Below are positions 26,020 through 34,496 of a stretch of DNA of 64,000 nt, piece after piece. The stretch is taken from positions 1 through 64,000 of the forward strand of contig JADJKO010000011.1 in assembly GCA_016705955.1 (NCBI GenBank), written 5' to 3'. A program made the translations under genes and the position numbers. Numbering within the stretch: the stretch's first letter is position 1; every line of letters begins with the position of its first letter. The notes beneath the pieces were generated by a model. That model had not been told where the DNA came from. It did no database searches and saw nothing but the letters and a program-made list of their open reading frames with translations. Origin of the DNA: Flavobacteriales bacterium. Lineage in GTDB: Bacteria; Bacteroidota; Bacteroidia; Flavobacteriales_F; PHOS-HE28.

Positions 26020-29000
26020 TCAGGTGATGGCCTCGTGCATCAAGGGAATGAAAAGTACCACACGCGTGCCGCATGGCGCTCCGTTCGGATCAACGAGGTC
26101 CTCCACCGTGGACCTGAGGCCAAGGCCCAAGGTCTGCGCGGCGAGTTCCATCCGCTCGGCAGTGATGCGCATGCCGAACGATCGTTCGCGATGGGCGATC
26201 GTGTTCTTGATCTCCTCGGCCTTCACACGTCCCACGCCGTCGTCCTCGATCACGATCCGCAGCCCTTCGCTGTCCGTGCTGATGTCCACCGTGAGCGAGC
26301 CGCGTTCCTCCTTGTTCATCAATCCGTGCCAAATGGCGTTCTCCACGTATGGCTGCACCAGCATGGGCGGTAAGCGGAGCTGTTCAGGGTCGATGTCCTT
26401 CGCCACATGGATGCGGTGATCGAACTTGTGTTCCAGCCGCAACGATTCGATCTCGATATAGAGCCGCAATGCTTCGAGTTCATCCTTCAACGACACCAGG
26501 TCCTCCCGCGAGTTCTGCAGGATGCGGCGGATGAGCATGGCGAAGGTGCCTAGGTAATCGGCGGTTTCACGCGGCGTCCTCGTCATCGCGTAGTACTTGA
26601 TGCTGTTCAGGCTGTTGAAGAGGAAGTGCGGGTTCATCTGCGCGCGCAAGGCGTGCATCTCCACTTCGGCGAGCTGCTTCTGGAACGCGGCCTTGCGTTG
26701 TTCTTCGCGCCGCACCGTGCGCAATCGGTTCCGGAAGAGCAGCAGTACAGCACCCGCGAGCAGCAGTAGTCCGATCATGCGTGCGAGGATGGTCTTGTAC
26801 CAGGGTGGTGTGATGGTGAAGCCGATGGTGCGCGCATTCTCCAACGGTCGGCCGCCGCGTACCGACCGCACCTGCACGCGGTAGTTGCCGGGTTCCAGCG
26901 ATGCGAACTGGACGTTGCGTTCCTGCCCCAGCGCGTGCCATGCGCTGTCGGCGCCCAGGATCCGGTACTCGAACTGGTGCGCGAAGGGATGCGAGAGATC
27001 GATGGCCGCGAATTCGATCTGCAGTGGAAGGTCGGACTCCTTGATCGGGATCGTTCTTTCGACCGTTCCGAACTGATCCGTGGTGTACGTGGTGCTCCGC
27101 GTGCGGATCATCAATACTTCGATGACCGGTGCAACGGGCTCGCGCAACAGATCCTCCACGCGGAAGACCTGTATCATCGGCTTCTCGTCCACATGGACCA
27201 TGAGGCGACCATCGCGCGTTACCAGGATCCCGGCCTCGCCGTCCGGCAACGTGAGCAGCCCGTCGTTGCGATCGAAGCGCCGCGTCCTGCCCGTGCGTGT
27301 ATCCACCATCAGCACGCCCTTGTTCACCGCCCACAACCGGTCCTGCGCATCAATGGTCATGCGCAGGCAGCGTTCGCGTTCCAGACCGTTGCGAGCATCA
27401 ATGGGGTGGGAGAGGAACGCGCCCTCCGTGCTCACCTCCACGCGGCACATGCCACCGTGGGGCAGGCTCACCCACATGCTCCCCTGGCTATCGCGCACCA
27501 CGCTGTACACCCTGCTGGTCGTGAATCCATTCCGTTCTGTGGGGTCCTTGCCGAAGTTGAAGAAGCGGTCCTTCCCTTCGTCGTACACGCTCAGTCCTTC
27601 GCTCGTCGTGATCCAGATCCGCCCTAGGGTGTCCTGCGCGATCCCCCATATTCCCGCGTTACTGATGAGCGAATTATCATCGTCCACTTGGTGTTTCAAT
27701 TCCTTCATGGTGCCCGTGCCACGTTCCCACACGCGCACGCCGGACCCACCGGTACCGATCCACAGACGGCCCTTCGCATCCTCACATAGACCTGCGGACC
27801 AGAAGCGCTCACCCGGAAAGAGCGGCGTCATCCGTTCGGAACCCGGCGGCATCATCAGCGGGCCATCGCGCGTGGCGACCCAAAGCGTTCCATCGCGGCC
27901 ATAGAGGATGTTGTTCACGCGCACCGTGGTGCCGTCGATCTCCGCAGGTGCATGGATCACCTTCCATTCACCGCCCGTTCCTTGTTGCAGGATCCCCGCT
28001 CCATCGTAAGTACCGATGGTGATCGTTCCCGTCCTCGGGTCCTCGGCCATGGACATCACCCAGAGCGGCGTCTTCCCGCTCACCCCATCATCCGGGAAAT
28101 CGATCAACCGGTACGGGTAGGTTGATGCAGGAAGTACGAAGAGCCCGTTGTCCGTGGTCGCCAACGCACCGCCATCATGCAAGGTGAGCACTTGGTTCGT
28201 CACTGCACGTTGTTGCGGTAGCATGGGATCCACCACCGGGTGCGCCATGCGGATCGATCCGTCGCGTGCGTCCATTTCCAGGATGCCGTATTCCGAGGCC
28301 ACCCATAGCGTGCTGTCGTCCTTCACGGAAATGGACGTGGTGTAACCGCCCAGCACATCGTTGCCTTGGCGGATCCGGAAGTGCTCGGCCTTGGAATGGT
28401 CCAACTTGAAGCGACGCACCCCCTCGCCCCAACTACCCACCCAGATCCAGCCGGCATGCACCACGGCAGGCACGGTGAGGTAGGTCGTTTCCCCAGCGGA
28501 CCCGAGGTAGTCCATGAATTCACCGGTCGCAGGATCGAACTCGGTGATCAACGCGTTGGTCGTCACGATCAACCGCCTTCCAAGGCCGGGATGGTCCGTT
28601 ATCGCGATGATCCGCTTATCGGTGTATCGGTCGGGCAAAGCATAGCGCACGCTCGTGCCACGCCACGGATCCACGCGTAGGAAAGCATCCTTCACAACCA
28701 TCCACAAGCCACCATCGGCAGCCAAGTGAACGTGAAGCACCGGTTCATTTCGCGGTAGGCCCTGAACGGCAGGACGCCATGCCGTATGCCGCGCCAGCCG
28801 CCATGCGCACAACCCGTTGTCCGTGGCCAGCCAAAGCAAGGAGTCGCCTTGCAGAGCAGAGCCATGGATGGTGCGCCCGGGGATCGCCGTGCTGTCCATC
28901 GGGTCGAAGGGCAGCCGCTGTACTGTGGTGCCGTTGGTCACGAAGAGCCCTTCCGTACCACCAAGCCAAACACGGCCTTGGGTATCCTCCGTGACCGTCG

Positions 29001-29163
29001 AGATCCAGCGATCGGCGAGTTCGGCGAGATGCGGATACGGACGGAAGGTCTCGCCCTGCTTGAAGGGTTGGGCCGTGGCACGCGGCATCCCCGCGCAGCA
29101 CATGCACAGCAAGGCGAGCGAACACTTCGCAGCGATGGCAGCCTTCAATACCTTCTTCGGCAC
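26020..29163 (-). CDS. Reg_prop/Y_Y_Y sensor histidine kinase of the LytS type
   Basis: About 1047 residues from a GTG at 29163, chosen because it gives the signal peptide VPKKVLKAAIAAKCSLALLC; a GTG at 29220 would place 19 extra residues before it. The periplasmic part is a two-component-regulator propeller (WLGGTEGLFVTNGTTVQRLP, DSTLWVASEYGILEM, GRIWITTSEGLSVYDEGKDR) followed by a Y_Y_Y domain (HQFEYRILGADSAWHALG). One membrane helix (MIGLLLLAGAVLLLF) precedes the His_kinase domain with RAQMNPHFLFNSLNSIKYY and an HATPase (PYVENAIWHGL, IEDDGVG). It lacks a DNA-binding domain and pairs with the LytTR gene. Confidence 0.92.
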   Translation of the reverse strand: MPKKVLKAAIAAKCSLALLCMCCAGMPRATAQPFKQGETFRPYPHLAELADRWISTVTEDTQGRVWLGGTEGLFVTNGTTVQRLPFDPMDSTAIPGRTIHGSALQGDSLLWLATDNGLCAWRLARHTAWRPAVQGLPRNEPVLHVHLAADGGLWMVVKDAFLRVDPWRGTSVRYALPDRYTDKRIIAITDHPGLGRRLIVTTNALITEFDPATGEFMDYLGSAGETTYLTVPAVVHAGWIWVGSWGEGVRRFKLDHSKAEHFRIRQGNDVLGGYTTSISVKDDSTLWVASEYGILEMDARDGSIRMAHPVVDPMLPQQRAVTNQVLTLHDGGALATTDNGLFVLPASTYPYRLIDFPDDGVSGKTPLWVMSMAEDPRTGTITIGTYDGAGILQQGTGGEWKVIHAPAEIDGTTVRVNNILYGRDGTLWVATRDGPLMMPPGSERMTPLFPGERFWSAGLCEDAKGRLWIGTGGSGVRVWERGTGTMKELKHQVDDDNSLISNAGIWGIAQDTLGRIWITTSEGLSVYDEGKDRFFNFGKDPTERNGFTTSRVYSVVRDSQGSMWVSLPHGGMCRVEVSTEGAFLSHPIDARNGLERERCLRMTIDAQDRLWAVNKGVLMVDTRTGRTRRFDRNDGLLTLPDGEAGILVTRDGRLMVHVDEKPMIQVFRVEDLLREPVAPVIEVLMIRTRSTTYTTDQFGTVERTIPIKESDLPLQIEFAAIDLSHPFAHQFEYRILGADSAWHALGQERNVQFASLEPGNYRVQVRSVRGGRPLENARTIGFTITPPWYKTILARMIGLLLLAGAVLLLFRNRLRTVRREEQRKAAFQKQLAEVEMHALRAQMNPHFLFNSLNSIKYYAMTRTPRETADYLGTFAMLIRRILQNSREDLVSLKDELEALRLYIEIESLRLEHKFDHRIHVAKDIDPEQLRLPPMLVQPYVENAIWHGLMNKEERGSLTVDISTDSEGLRIVIEDDGVGRVKAEEIKNTIAHRERSFGMRITAERMELAAQTLGLGLRSTVEDLVDPNGAPCGTRVVLFIPLMHEAIT

Positions 29164-29362
29164 GGGCTGAATTTCGCCATTCGCCACGCAGTGCGTATCA
29201 CCGATCGAGCAAGGGAGCACCCTGATCGATCCAATGCAGCACAGCGTCCAGCTTCCGGATCCGACGCGGCCTCAGTTGTTGGTTGATCGCGCCGCCACCG
29301 GAACTGTACGACCGATGCTGAGCAGAGACGGTCGTTCAGGGTCCGATCAGGAGGATACCACT

Positions 29363-32098
29363 CTAGGGTAGCTGTTCATCCAGCGTGTTCGTCGGCACCG
29401 AGCCGCCGATGTTGCTGAGGATCGGATCGCGGTCGTTGCCAGCACCGATGTACTTCGTCACGCCATCCATGTTCACATCCGTTACGGAGTAACCTGCGAT
29501 GATATTGGTCGGCACCGAACCGCCGATCGCTTCAAGGATGGGATCGCGATCGTTGGACTGGCCGGTGTACTTGAGTTCCTCCATCGCAGGCGCGGAGCGG
29601 AACACATTGCCCGCCCACAAGGCCATCGCTCCTGAAATGTCCTTGCGCGCATTGGTGCCGAAGGTGCTTGTTGCTGCCGAGCGGAAGTCGATCGTGGGCG
29701 TGGCACCGGTGAAGTCCACCGTGCCCAGCGTCATCGCCCCGAGGTGGTTGCGATGCCGCACGACCACGAAATAGTCACCTGCCCCCGCATCAAAGCCCAG
29801 GACGGAAGAACCGTTCGCGGCCACCACGTCCCCATCGCGCTGCACCAGCGCATGACGCGAGGCCACGAGGCTGGTCGCATCGCTGGCGGAACGCAGTTCC
29901 ACACGCACCCAATCCACGATGGCGTTGTTGCCTTCGGTGGCCAGCACGCCTGCCGTGGTGGTTTCGCCGCCACCGCCACCGGCATTCGTGTAGCCCATGG
30001 AAGTGTACGGTTCCAAAAGCGGGATCAGGTTGTTCACGCGAAGGCTGTCGGTCATCAGGCCCGTGCCGCTGTCGTAGGGTCCATCAAGCCAGAGCTTCAC
30101 GTTCGCCTGCGCCTGTGCCGCAGCGGTGATCGTGAAATCGGTGTTGCTCATGTCGAAGAAGATGTTGCCGTTCGCCTTCACCACGATGCGCGCGGTGGTG
30201 GTGGCGATGTCCGGAACCGTGATCGTTGCGCTGCCATCGTTGGGCGTTGCGCTCAACAAGGTCGTCGGCCAGGTGAGGCCGCCATCTGTGCTCAACAGGA
30301 TGTCCACGTTCGCGCAGCTCACCGGTGATGCGGTGGTGCCGGCCACGTTCCATGTGACGGTCTGCGTGCTTTGCCCGGCCCATGTCACTGCCGTGTTCGG
30401 GGCGGTTACCAGGAAGGGCCCTGCTGTACCGTTCACCGTCACCACCATGTTGTCCTGCGCATTGCATCCGCCGCCGATGGCATTGTCGCGAACCGTGAGC
30501 CTGAAGTTGTACGTGCGCCCCACCGATGCCAGCACTTCCCATGTGGGCGTGGTGTTGGCGATGATCGCGTCCAGATCCGGGAAGAAGCGCTGGTCGCTCG
30601 TTGTAGGCAGGAAGGGCCGGAAGCAGGGTCCGCCGGTATTGGTGCTCAACGGTGGTTGCGTGGCCACGGTACTGTTCATCTGCTCCCAGCTATAGGTGAG
30701 CACATCAGCGCCGTTGGCATCGGTGCCTGTGCCCGTGAGTATGAAGGGCGTGCTTTTCGGGATCACGCGATCGGCACCGGCATTGGCCATGGGCGATGCG
30801 TTCACCAGGGCCGTCACCGCATCGCATGTGTGGCTGCCACCGGTGATGAAGGTGTGGATCTCGCCCAAGGAGTATCCTCCGAACATGTCATCGCTGTGCA
30901 GTGCCACGTCGGGGGAGCATACGCCGGCGTAGCCCATGATCGTGATGCCGCTGCCCACTTCCACCGCTGCGGCGGAAGAACGATTGCAGTTGTTGTTCTG
31001 CGTGTGGTTGCCGCCGAACTGGTGGCCCATCTCATGCGCCACGTAGTCGATGTCGAAGGGGTCGCCCACCGGGGCACTGGAACCCGTGACGCCGCCCGCC
31101 TTGTTGCTGGAGCATACGCTGGCCAGGTAGGCTACGCCGCCGCCGCCTGTGCTGAACACATGGCCGATGTCGTAGTTGGCCGAACCGATCACGCTATTGC
31201 ACGTGCTGATGTTCTGGCCCAGCATCGTGTTGCCACTTCCGTTGGAGTACGGGTCGGTGGAGGAATTGAGGTAGATGAGGCTGTTGTTGTTCGCCACCAG
31301 TTGCAGGGTGAGCGTGGCATCGCGCTCGAACATCTGGTTCACGCGAAGCAAGCTGGTGGTCATTGCCGCCGCGACGAGCGGCACCGTTCCGCCATGGAAC
31401 GCGGCATACTCGCCCGTGCAGGCCAGGGCCAGCCTGTACGTGCGGAACTGGCAATCGCCTGCGCGCGCGCCTTCGAGCGACCCGATCACCTCCTGCGCAC
31501 GGCGCTCGATGTGCTCCGCGTCGTTCACTTCATCGAAGGCGCAGAACCGGAAGCCGTGAGCGAGTTCCTTGTGGAAATCGACTTTGCGGTAACAGATCAG
31601 GTCGGTGGTGTTGCCGTACGCGTACGGGTCGATGTAGTACGCTTCGTGCTGTGCAGAGAGCACCATAGCGTGGAAGCCGTGCGGCGTTAGATCGAAGCGC
31701 ACCGTGGCGCCGGGATCATCCATCCCATATCCTGCGTACGTGCGGATCATGGGTAATTCCGCCTGTAGATCGGGGTGCATCACCGAGGATTCCATGAAAT
31801 GGAAGCGCGCTATGCTGCCATCGGGCATGGGCAGGGCGATGGTGCGGTCCGCCTTGATCGCCATTTCGGGGATGGTGCCGCTGTTGGCGCCCTCGAGCAC
31901 GTCGCTCAGTGCCGTGCCGTTGATCCGTACAATGCGGTACGCGTCCGGCACGATCCTGCGTTCACCGGCTATGATCACATCGCGTTCGCTGATGTCGGAC
32001 CACCAGGCCGCGGTGCCGGACCGGTTTTGGGCGGTGGTACTGAGCGGGCAGAGAAGCAGTGCGGCCCCGAATGCGGGCCATTTTCCGGGAAAGCGCAT
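29363..32098 (-). CDS. secreted reprolysin-type zinc metalloprotease with duplicated C-terminal NDRDPIL motif
   Basis: A 911-residue secreted protease. The ATG at 32098 gives a signal peptide (PAFGAALLLCPLSTTAQ), a propeptide to about residue 230, and a metzincin catalytic domain with HEMGHQFGGNH at ~355-365 and a Met-turn (GITIMGYAG). PKD/Ig-like domains follow (AGADRVIPKSTPFILTGTGT, and VTWNVAGTTASPVSC). The last ~70 residues contain NDRDPILEAIGGSVPTN and NDRDPILSNIGGSVPTN, separated by a calcium-loop-like VTDVNMDGVTKY. This dockerin-like tail replaces a normal T9SS domain. TAACATCG precedes the ATG by three bases. Confidence 0.88.
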   Translation of the reverse strand: MRFPGKWPAFGAALLLCPLSTTAQNRSGTAAWWSDISERDVIIAGERRIVPDAYRIVRINGTALSDVLEGANSGTIPEMAIKADRTIALPMPDGSIARFHFMESSVMHPDLQAELPMIRTYAGYGMDDPGATVRFDLTPHGFHAMVLSAQHEAYYIDPYAYGNTTDLICYRKVDFHKELAHGFRFCAFDEVNDAEHIERRAQEVIGSLEGARAGDCQFRTYRLALACTGEYAAFHGGTVPLVAAAMTTSLLRVNQMFERDATLTLQLVANNNSLIYLNSSTDPYSNGSGNTMLGQNISTCNSVIGSANYDIGHVFSTGGGGVAYLASVCSSNKAGGVTGSSAPVGDPFDIDYVAHEMGHQFGGNHTQNNNCNRSSAAAVEVGSGITIMGYAGVCSPDVALHSDDMFGGYSLGEIHTFITGGSHTCDAVTALVNASPMANAGADRVIPKSTPFILTGTGTDANGADVLTYSWEQMNSTVATQPPLSTNTGGPCFRPFLPTTSDQRFFPDLDAIIANTTPTWEVLASVGRTYNFRLTVRDNAIGGGCNAQDNMVVTVNGTAGPFLVTAPNTAVTWAGQSTQTVTWNVAGTTASPVSCANVDILLSTDGGLTWPTTLLSATPNDGSATITVPDIATTTARIVVKANGNIFFDMSNTDFTITAAAQAQANVKLWLDGPYDSGTGLMTDSLRVNNLIPLLEPYTSMGYTNAGGGGGETTTAGVLATEGNNAIVDWVRVELRSASDATSLVASRHALVQRDGDVVAANGSSVLGFDAGAGDYFVVVRHRNHLGAMTLGTVDFTGATPTIDFRSAATSTFGTNARKDISGAMALWAGNVFRSAPAMEELKYTGQSNDRDPILEAIGGSVPTNIIAGYSVTDVNMDGVTKYIGAGNDRDPILSNIGGSVPTNTLDEQLP

Positions 32099-32220
32099 AT
32101 GCGATGTTACTGGAATCGATCGGATCAGGGCGAACGGTTTTCGGCGAGCCTTGGAGATCATCCGCTGGATGACATGATCCGAGGGGCAGCCATGACTCAA
32201 TCGCAATGGCTACTGTTGCT

Positions 32221-32251
32221 AAATGAAGAAGCCCACCAAGTGGCGGGCTTC
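32221..32251 (-). terminator. hairpin terminator after tRNA-Asp
   Basis: Reading the minus strand, GAAGCCCGCC and GGTGGGCTTC form a 10-bp stem (one G-T pair) around the loop ACTT, followed by TTCATTT. It begins right after the tRNA 3' end. Confidence 0.75.
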
Positions 32252-32253
32252 TG

Positions 32254-32327
32254 CGGACCGGACGGGACTCGAACCCGCGACCTCCGCCGTGACAGGGCGG
32301 CATTCTAACCAGCTGAACTACCAGTCC
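32254..32327 (-). tRNA. tRNA-Asp (anticodon GTC)
   Basis: A 74-base cloverleaf. The acceptor stem pairs GGACTGG with CCGGTCC. The D arm holds GTTCAGCTGGTTAGAAT, the anticodon stem-loop is CCGCCCTGTCACGGCGG with GTC, and the T arm is CGGGTTCGAGTCCCG. The CCA end is not encoded. The discriminator base is G, as expected for aspartate. Confidence 0.95.
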
Positions 32328-32466
32328 GAGTTGCTTCGTTTTCCAACGAAGCGGCTGCAAATGTAGGCGCATGCAGCGAATGTGCAAGGCATGGGGTTGA
32401 TGTTATCCGCCATCCCGCGATGGGTGCGGTTCCCCGGCAACAACGGGCCGTGCGCGGAGTGACTGT

Positions 32467-33429
32467 TCAGTACAAGCGCGCACGCTTGTTCAGGAATTCC
32501 AACAGGATCGGTTCGAAGCCTGCGTTGATGTCGGCTTCCACTAGATCGATGCGGTATTGGCCGCACTTCAGCTTCAAGCGGTGCCAACGTTCGGCCATGG
32601 CCGTGCGATACGCATCACGCACCTCAGCTGGGTGCGCCTTCACTTGCTCGCCGGTCTCCACATCCACGAAGGTGTACGGGCGGTCCTGCACGTCCAATTC
32701 CAGTTCGCGCTTCCGATCCACCACATGGAACAGGATGATGTCGTGCTTGTTGAACCGCAGGTGCTGGAGTGCGTCGAACATCTCCTCCTCCCGGTCCGCG
32801 CTATCCAGCATGTCGCTCAGGATCACTATAAGGCTTCGGCGGTGTGCGCGTTGCGCGATGTCATGCAGTGCGGCCACCATGTCCGTGCGTTGGCCCCGAT
32901 TCGGTGCGTCGTCAGCGAGCAGTGCCTCCAAGCGGTTCATCAGGTTCCGCAGGTGTGCGCCACTGCTTTTCGCCTTTTCCGAAGCGGCCACGACATCGCT
33001 GAAGATGGTAAGGCCCACCGCGTCGCGCTGTTTCCGCAGGAGTTGGATGAAGGTCGCTGCCGCATGGATCGCGAATTCGGCCTTGTTGAAGCCTTTCACA
33101 TCCGACTTCGCCGGGTAGTACATCGAACTGGATGCGTCCAATACCAACTCACACCGCAAATTGGTCTCCTCCTCGTAACGCTTCACGAAGAGTTTGTCCG
33201 TGCGTGCAAAGAGTTTCCAATCGATGTGCTTCGTGCTTTCCCCTTGGTTGTATGCGCGGTGTTCCGCGAACTCCACACTGAACCCGTGGAACGGACTCTT
33301 GTGTAGGCCTGCAAGAAATCCTTCCACCACTTGGCGTGCCTTGAACTCAAGGGCGCTAAGGGCTTGTATCTGGTTCTGTTCGATGGGCACGGAGCAAAGG
33401 TCGAGGTTCGACGGACAAGACGGGTTCAA
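32467..33429 (-). CDS. DUF58 domain protein (von Willebrand A-like)
   Basis: About 320 residues. The core LEFKARQVVEGFLAGLHKSP and FSVEFAEHRAYNQGES then KHIDWKLFARTDKLFVKRYE are the DUF58 hallmark, followed by a vWA-like domain with the MIDAS-like LVLDASSSM and ILSDMLDSAD. Family members are usually partners of MoxR-type AAA ATPases in envelope maintenance; no moxR lies nearby. The start is uncertain: TTG at 33429 sits three bases after the upstream stop, and GTG at 33390 is an alternative that fits better to the usual length of the N-terminal lead. Confidence 0.85.
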   Translation of the reverse strand: MNPSCPSNLDLCSVPIEQNQIQALSALEFKARQVVEGFLAGLHKSPFHGFSVEFAEHRAYNQGESTKHIDWKLFARTDKLFVKRYEEETNLRCELVLDASSSMYYPAKSDVKGFNKAEFAIHAAATFIQLLRKQRDAVGLTIFSDVVAASEKAKSSGAHLRNLMNRLEALLADDAPNRGQRTDMVAALHDIAQRAHRRSLIVILSDMLDSADREEEMFDALQHLRFNKHDIILFHVVDRKRELELDVQDRPYTFVDVETGEQVKAHPAEVRDAYRTAMAERWHRLKLKCGQYRIDLVEADINAGFEPILLEFLNKRARLY

Positions 33430-33432
33430 GGA

Positions 33433-33903
33433 TCAATCCACATCAGGAATGTCGCCTGGCAGATTGAACAAGCCCCAATCATCATACATACGATCGGAGT
33501 CCTTGAAGGTCGCCACCCATTCCACGAACAAGGGGCGGAATTCCTCCACTGCGTTGCGCAACAGGTCGAAGTGCGCTTGTTCGCTGTGTCCGGCGATCTC
33601 CAGGCCACGCAAGGCAACGACCATCTCTCGGCATGCCCGCCGGATCAAACAAGCGTTCTCCATTTGGAGGTCATACAAGTTCATGGCGAATGCTCCCGCG
33701 ATTTTCGCTCGAATGAGATGCGCATTGGCCATGATGTCGTCCTTGCTGCCTTCCAGCATGTGCTCATCGAACTCACGCCGCTTCGGGTCGCCTCCCTTGA
33801 TCTCGTCCGGAGCGCTCTCCACAATAGCGGTAGCCAGTTTGCGGATCTCTTCCGCCTGCTTGAAGATCGGGCTCTTCCGGTAATTGTCGTCTTCGTCGTC
33901 CAT
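33433..33903 (-). CDS. conserved helical hypothetical protein upstream of the DUF58 gene
   Basis: A 156-residue soluble protein, predicted almost wholly helical, acidic at the N-terminus (MDDEDDNYRKSPIFKQAEEI) and with segments DDIMANAHLIRAKIAGAFAM and NACLIRRACREMVVALRG that would pack as a four-helix bundle. The end is also acidic (GLFNLPGDIPDVD). No signal peptide or membrane segment. Its stop is three bases before the DUF58 start codon, so the two are co-expressed. Function unknown. Confidence 0.7.
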   Translation of the reverse strand: MDDEDDNYRKSPIFKQAEEIRKLATAIVESAPDEIKGGDPKRREFDEHMLEGSKDDIMANAHLIRAKIAGAFAMNLYDLQMENACLIRRACREMVVALRGLEIAGHSEQAHFDLLRNAVEEFRPLFVEWVATFKDSDRMYDDWGLFNLPGDIPDVD

Positions 33904-33930
33904 GTCCTGTTGGTTCGGTGCGTACCACGC

Positions 33931-33948
33931 GTATCGCTGCAACGATAC
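33931..33948. repeat. inverted repeat GTATCG-N6-CGATAC
   Basis: A perfect 6-bp dyad with a 6-base spacer, 28 bases upstream of the ATG at 33903. It could be an operator or a small hairpin; there is no second copy to support either. Confidence 0.3.
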
Positions 33949-33980
33949 AACGCGGTGCCCGAGCTACTACCGTTGAACCG

Positions 33981-34022
33981 GAAAGAAGAACCCCGCACAA
34001 CGCAATGCGATGTGCGGGGTTC
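33981..34022 (-). terminator. trxA terminator
   Basis: On the minus strand GAACCCCGCACA pairs with TGTGCGGGGTTC around an 11-base loop, followed by TTCTTTC. The stem begins 16 bases after the thioredoxin stop codon. Confidence 0.85.
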
Positions 34023-34037
34023 GTCAGGTCAATGGAT

Positions 34038-34358
34038 TCAGGCCAACTGCCCGTCCAGCTTCTGTGTTAATTGCGACTTGGGAACAGCACCCACGCTGCG
34101 ATCCACTACTTCGCCATTCTTGAAGAACAGGATGGTCGGGATGCTGCGGATGCCGTACTTCATGCTCACCTGCGCGTTCTGGTCCACGTTGAGCTTGCCT
34201 ACGACGGCCTTGCCTTCGTATTCCGCGGCGATCTCCTGGACCACCGGGCCTACCATGCGGCAGGGGCCGCACCATTCCGCCCAAAAGTCCACCACCACGG
34301 GCTTGTCGCTCTTCAGGACGAGTTCTTCAAAATTGCTGTCTGTGAATTCGAGTGCCAT
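34038..34358 (-). CDS. trxA: thioredoxin
   Basis: A 106-residue thioredoxin. The active site is FWAEWCGPCRM, the cis-proline loop is GIRSIPTILFF, and the buried Asp is in PVVVDFWAEW. The length is normal. It reduces protein disulphides in the cytosol with electrons from thioredoxin reductase. It has its own terminator downstream. A perfect TACCTTTG box at 34442-34449 is 83 bases from the ATG, giving one of the few long leaders in this window. Confidence 0.97.
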   Translation of the reverse strand: MALEFTDSNFEELVLKSDKPVVVDFWAEWCGPCRMVGPVVQEIAAEYEGKAVVGKLNVDQNAQVSMKYGIRSIPTILFFKNGEVVDRSVGAVPKSQLTQKLDGQLA

Positions 34359-34441
34359 GTTGTTGTGTTGCGCCGTTGCGCTGGTTGATTGCGTGTGTTG
34401 GTCGTTCTTCGGCCCCGGTGCTTACCGTCCGGTTTCGCCGC

Positions 34442-34449
34442 CAAAGGTA
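34442..34449 (-). promoter_or_regulatory. putative -7 box TACCTTTG of trxA
   Basis: An exact TAnnTTTG match; the resulting leader of about 75-80 bases is unusual here. I see no structured RNA in the leader. Confidence 0.45.
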
Positions 34450-34496
34450 TCGTGGCTCATCGATCTCCTTGCCACTTCGGTTCACCTGTCTATGTG

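Noticed and set aside
30371..31690. Long open frame (439 codons) on the plus strand inside the metalloprotease gene
   Set aside because: High GC produces long open frames opposite real genes. The minus-strand product has a signal peptide and HExxHxxGxxH, while this one has no recognisable motif and odd composition (Arg, His, Gly rich).
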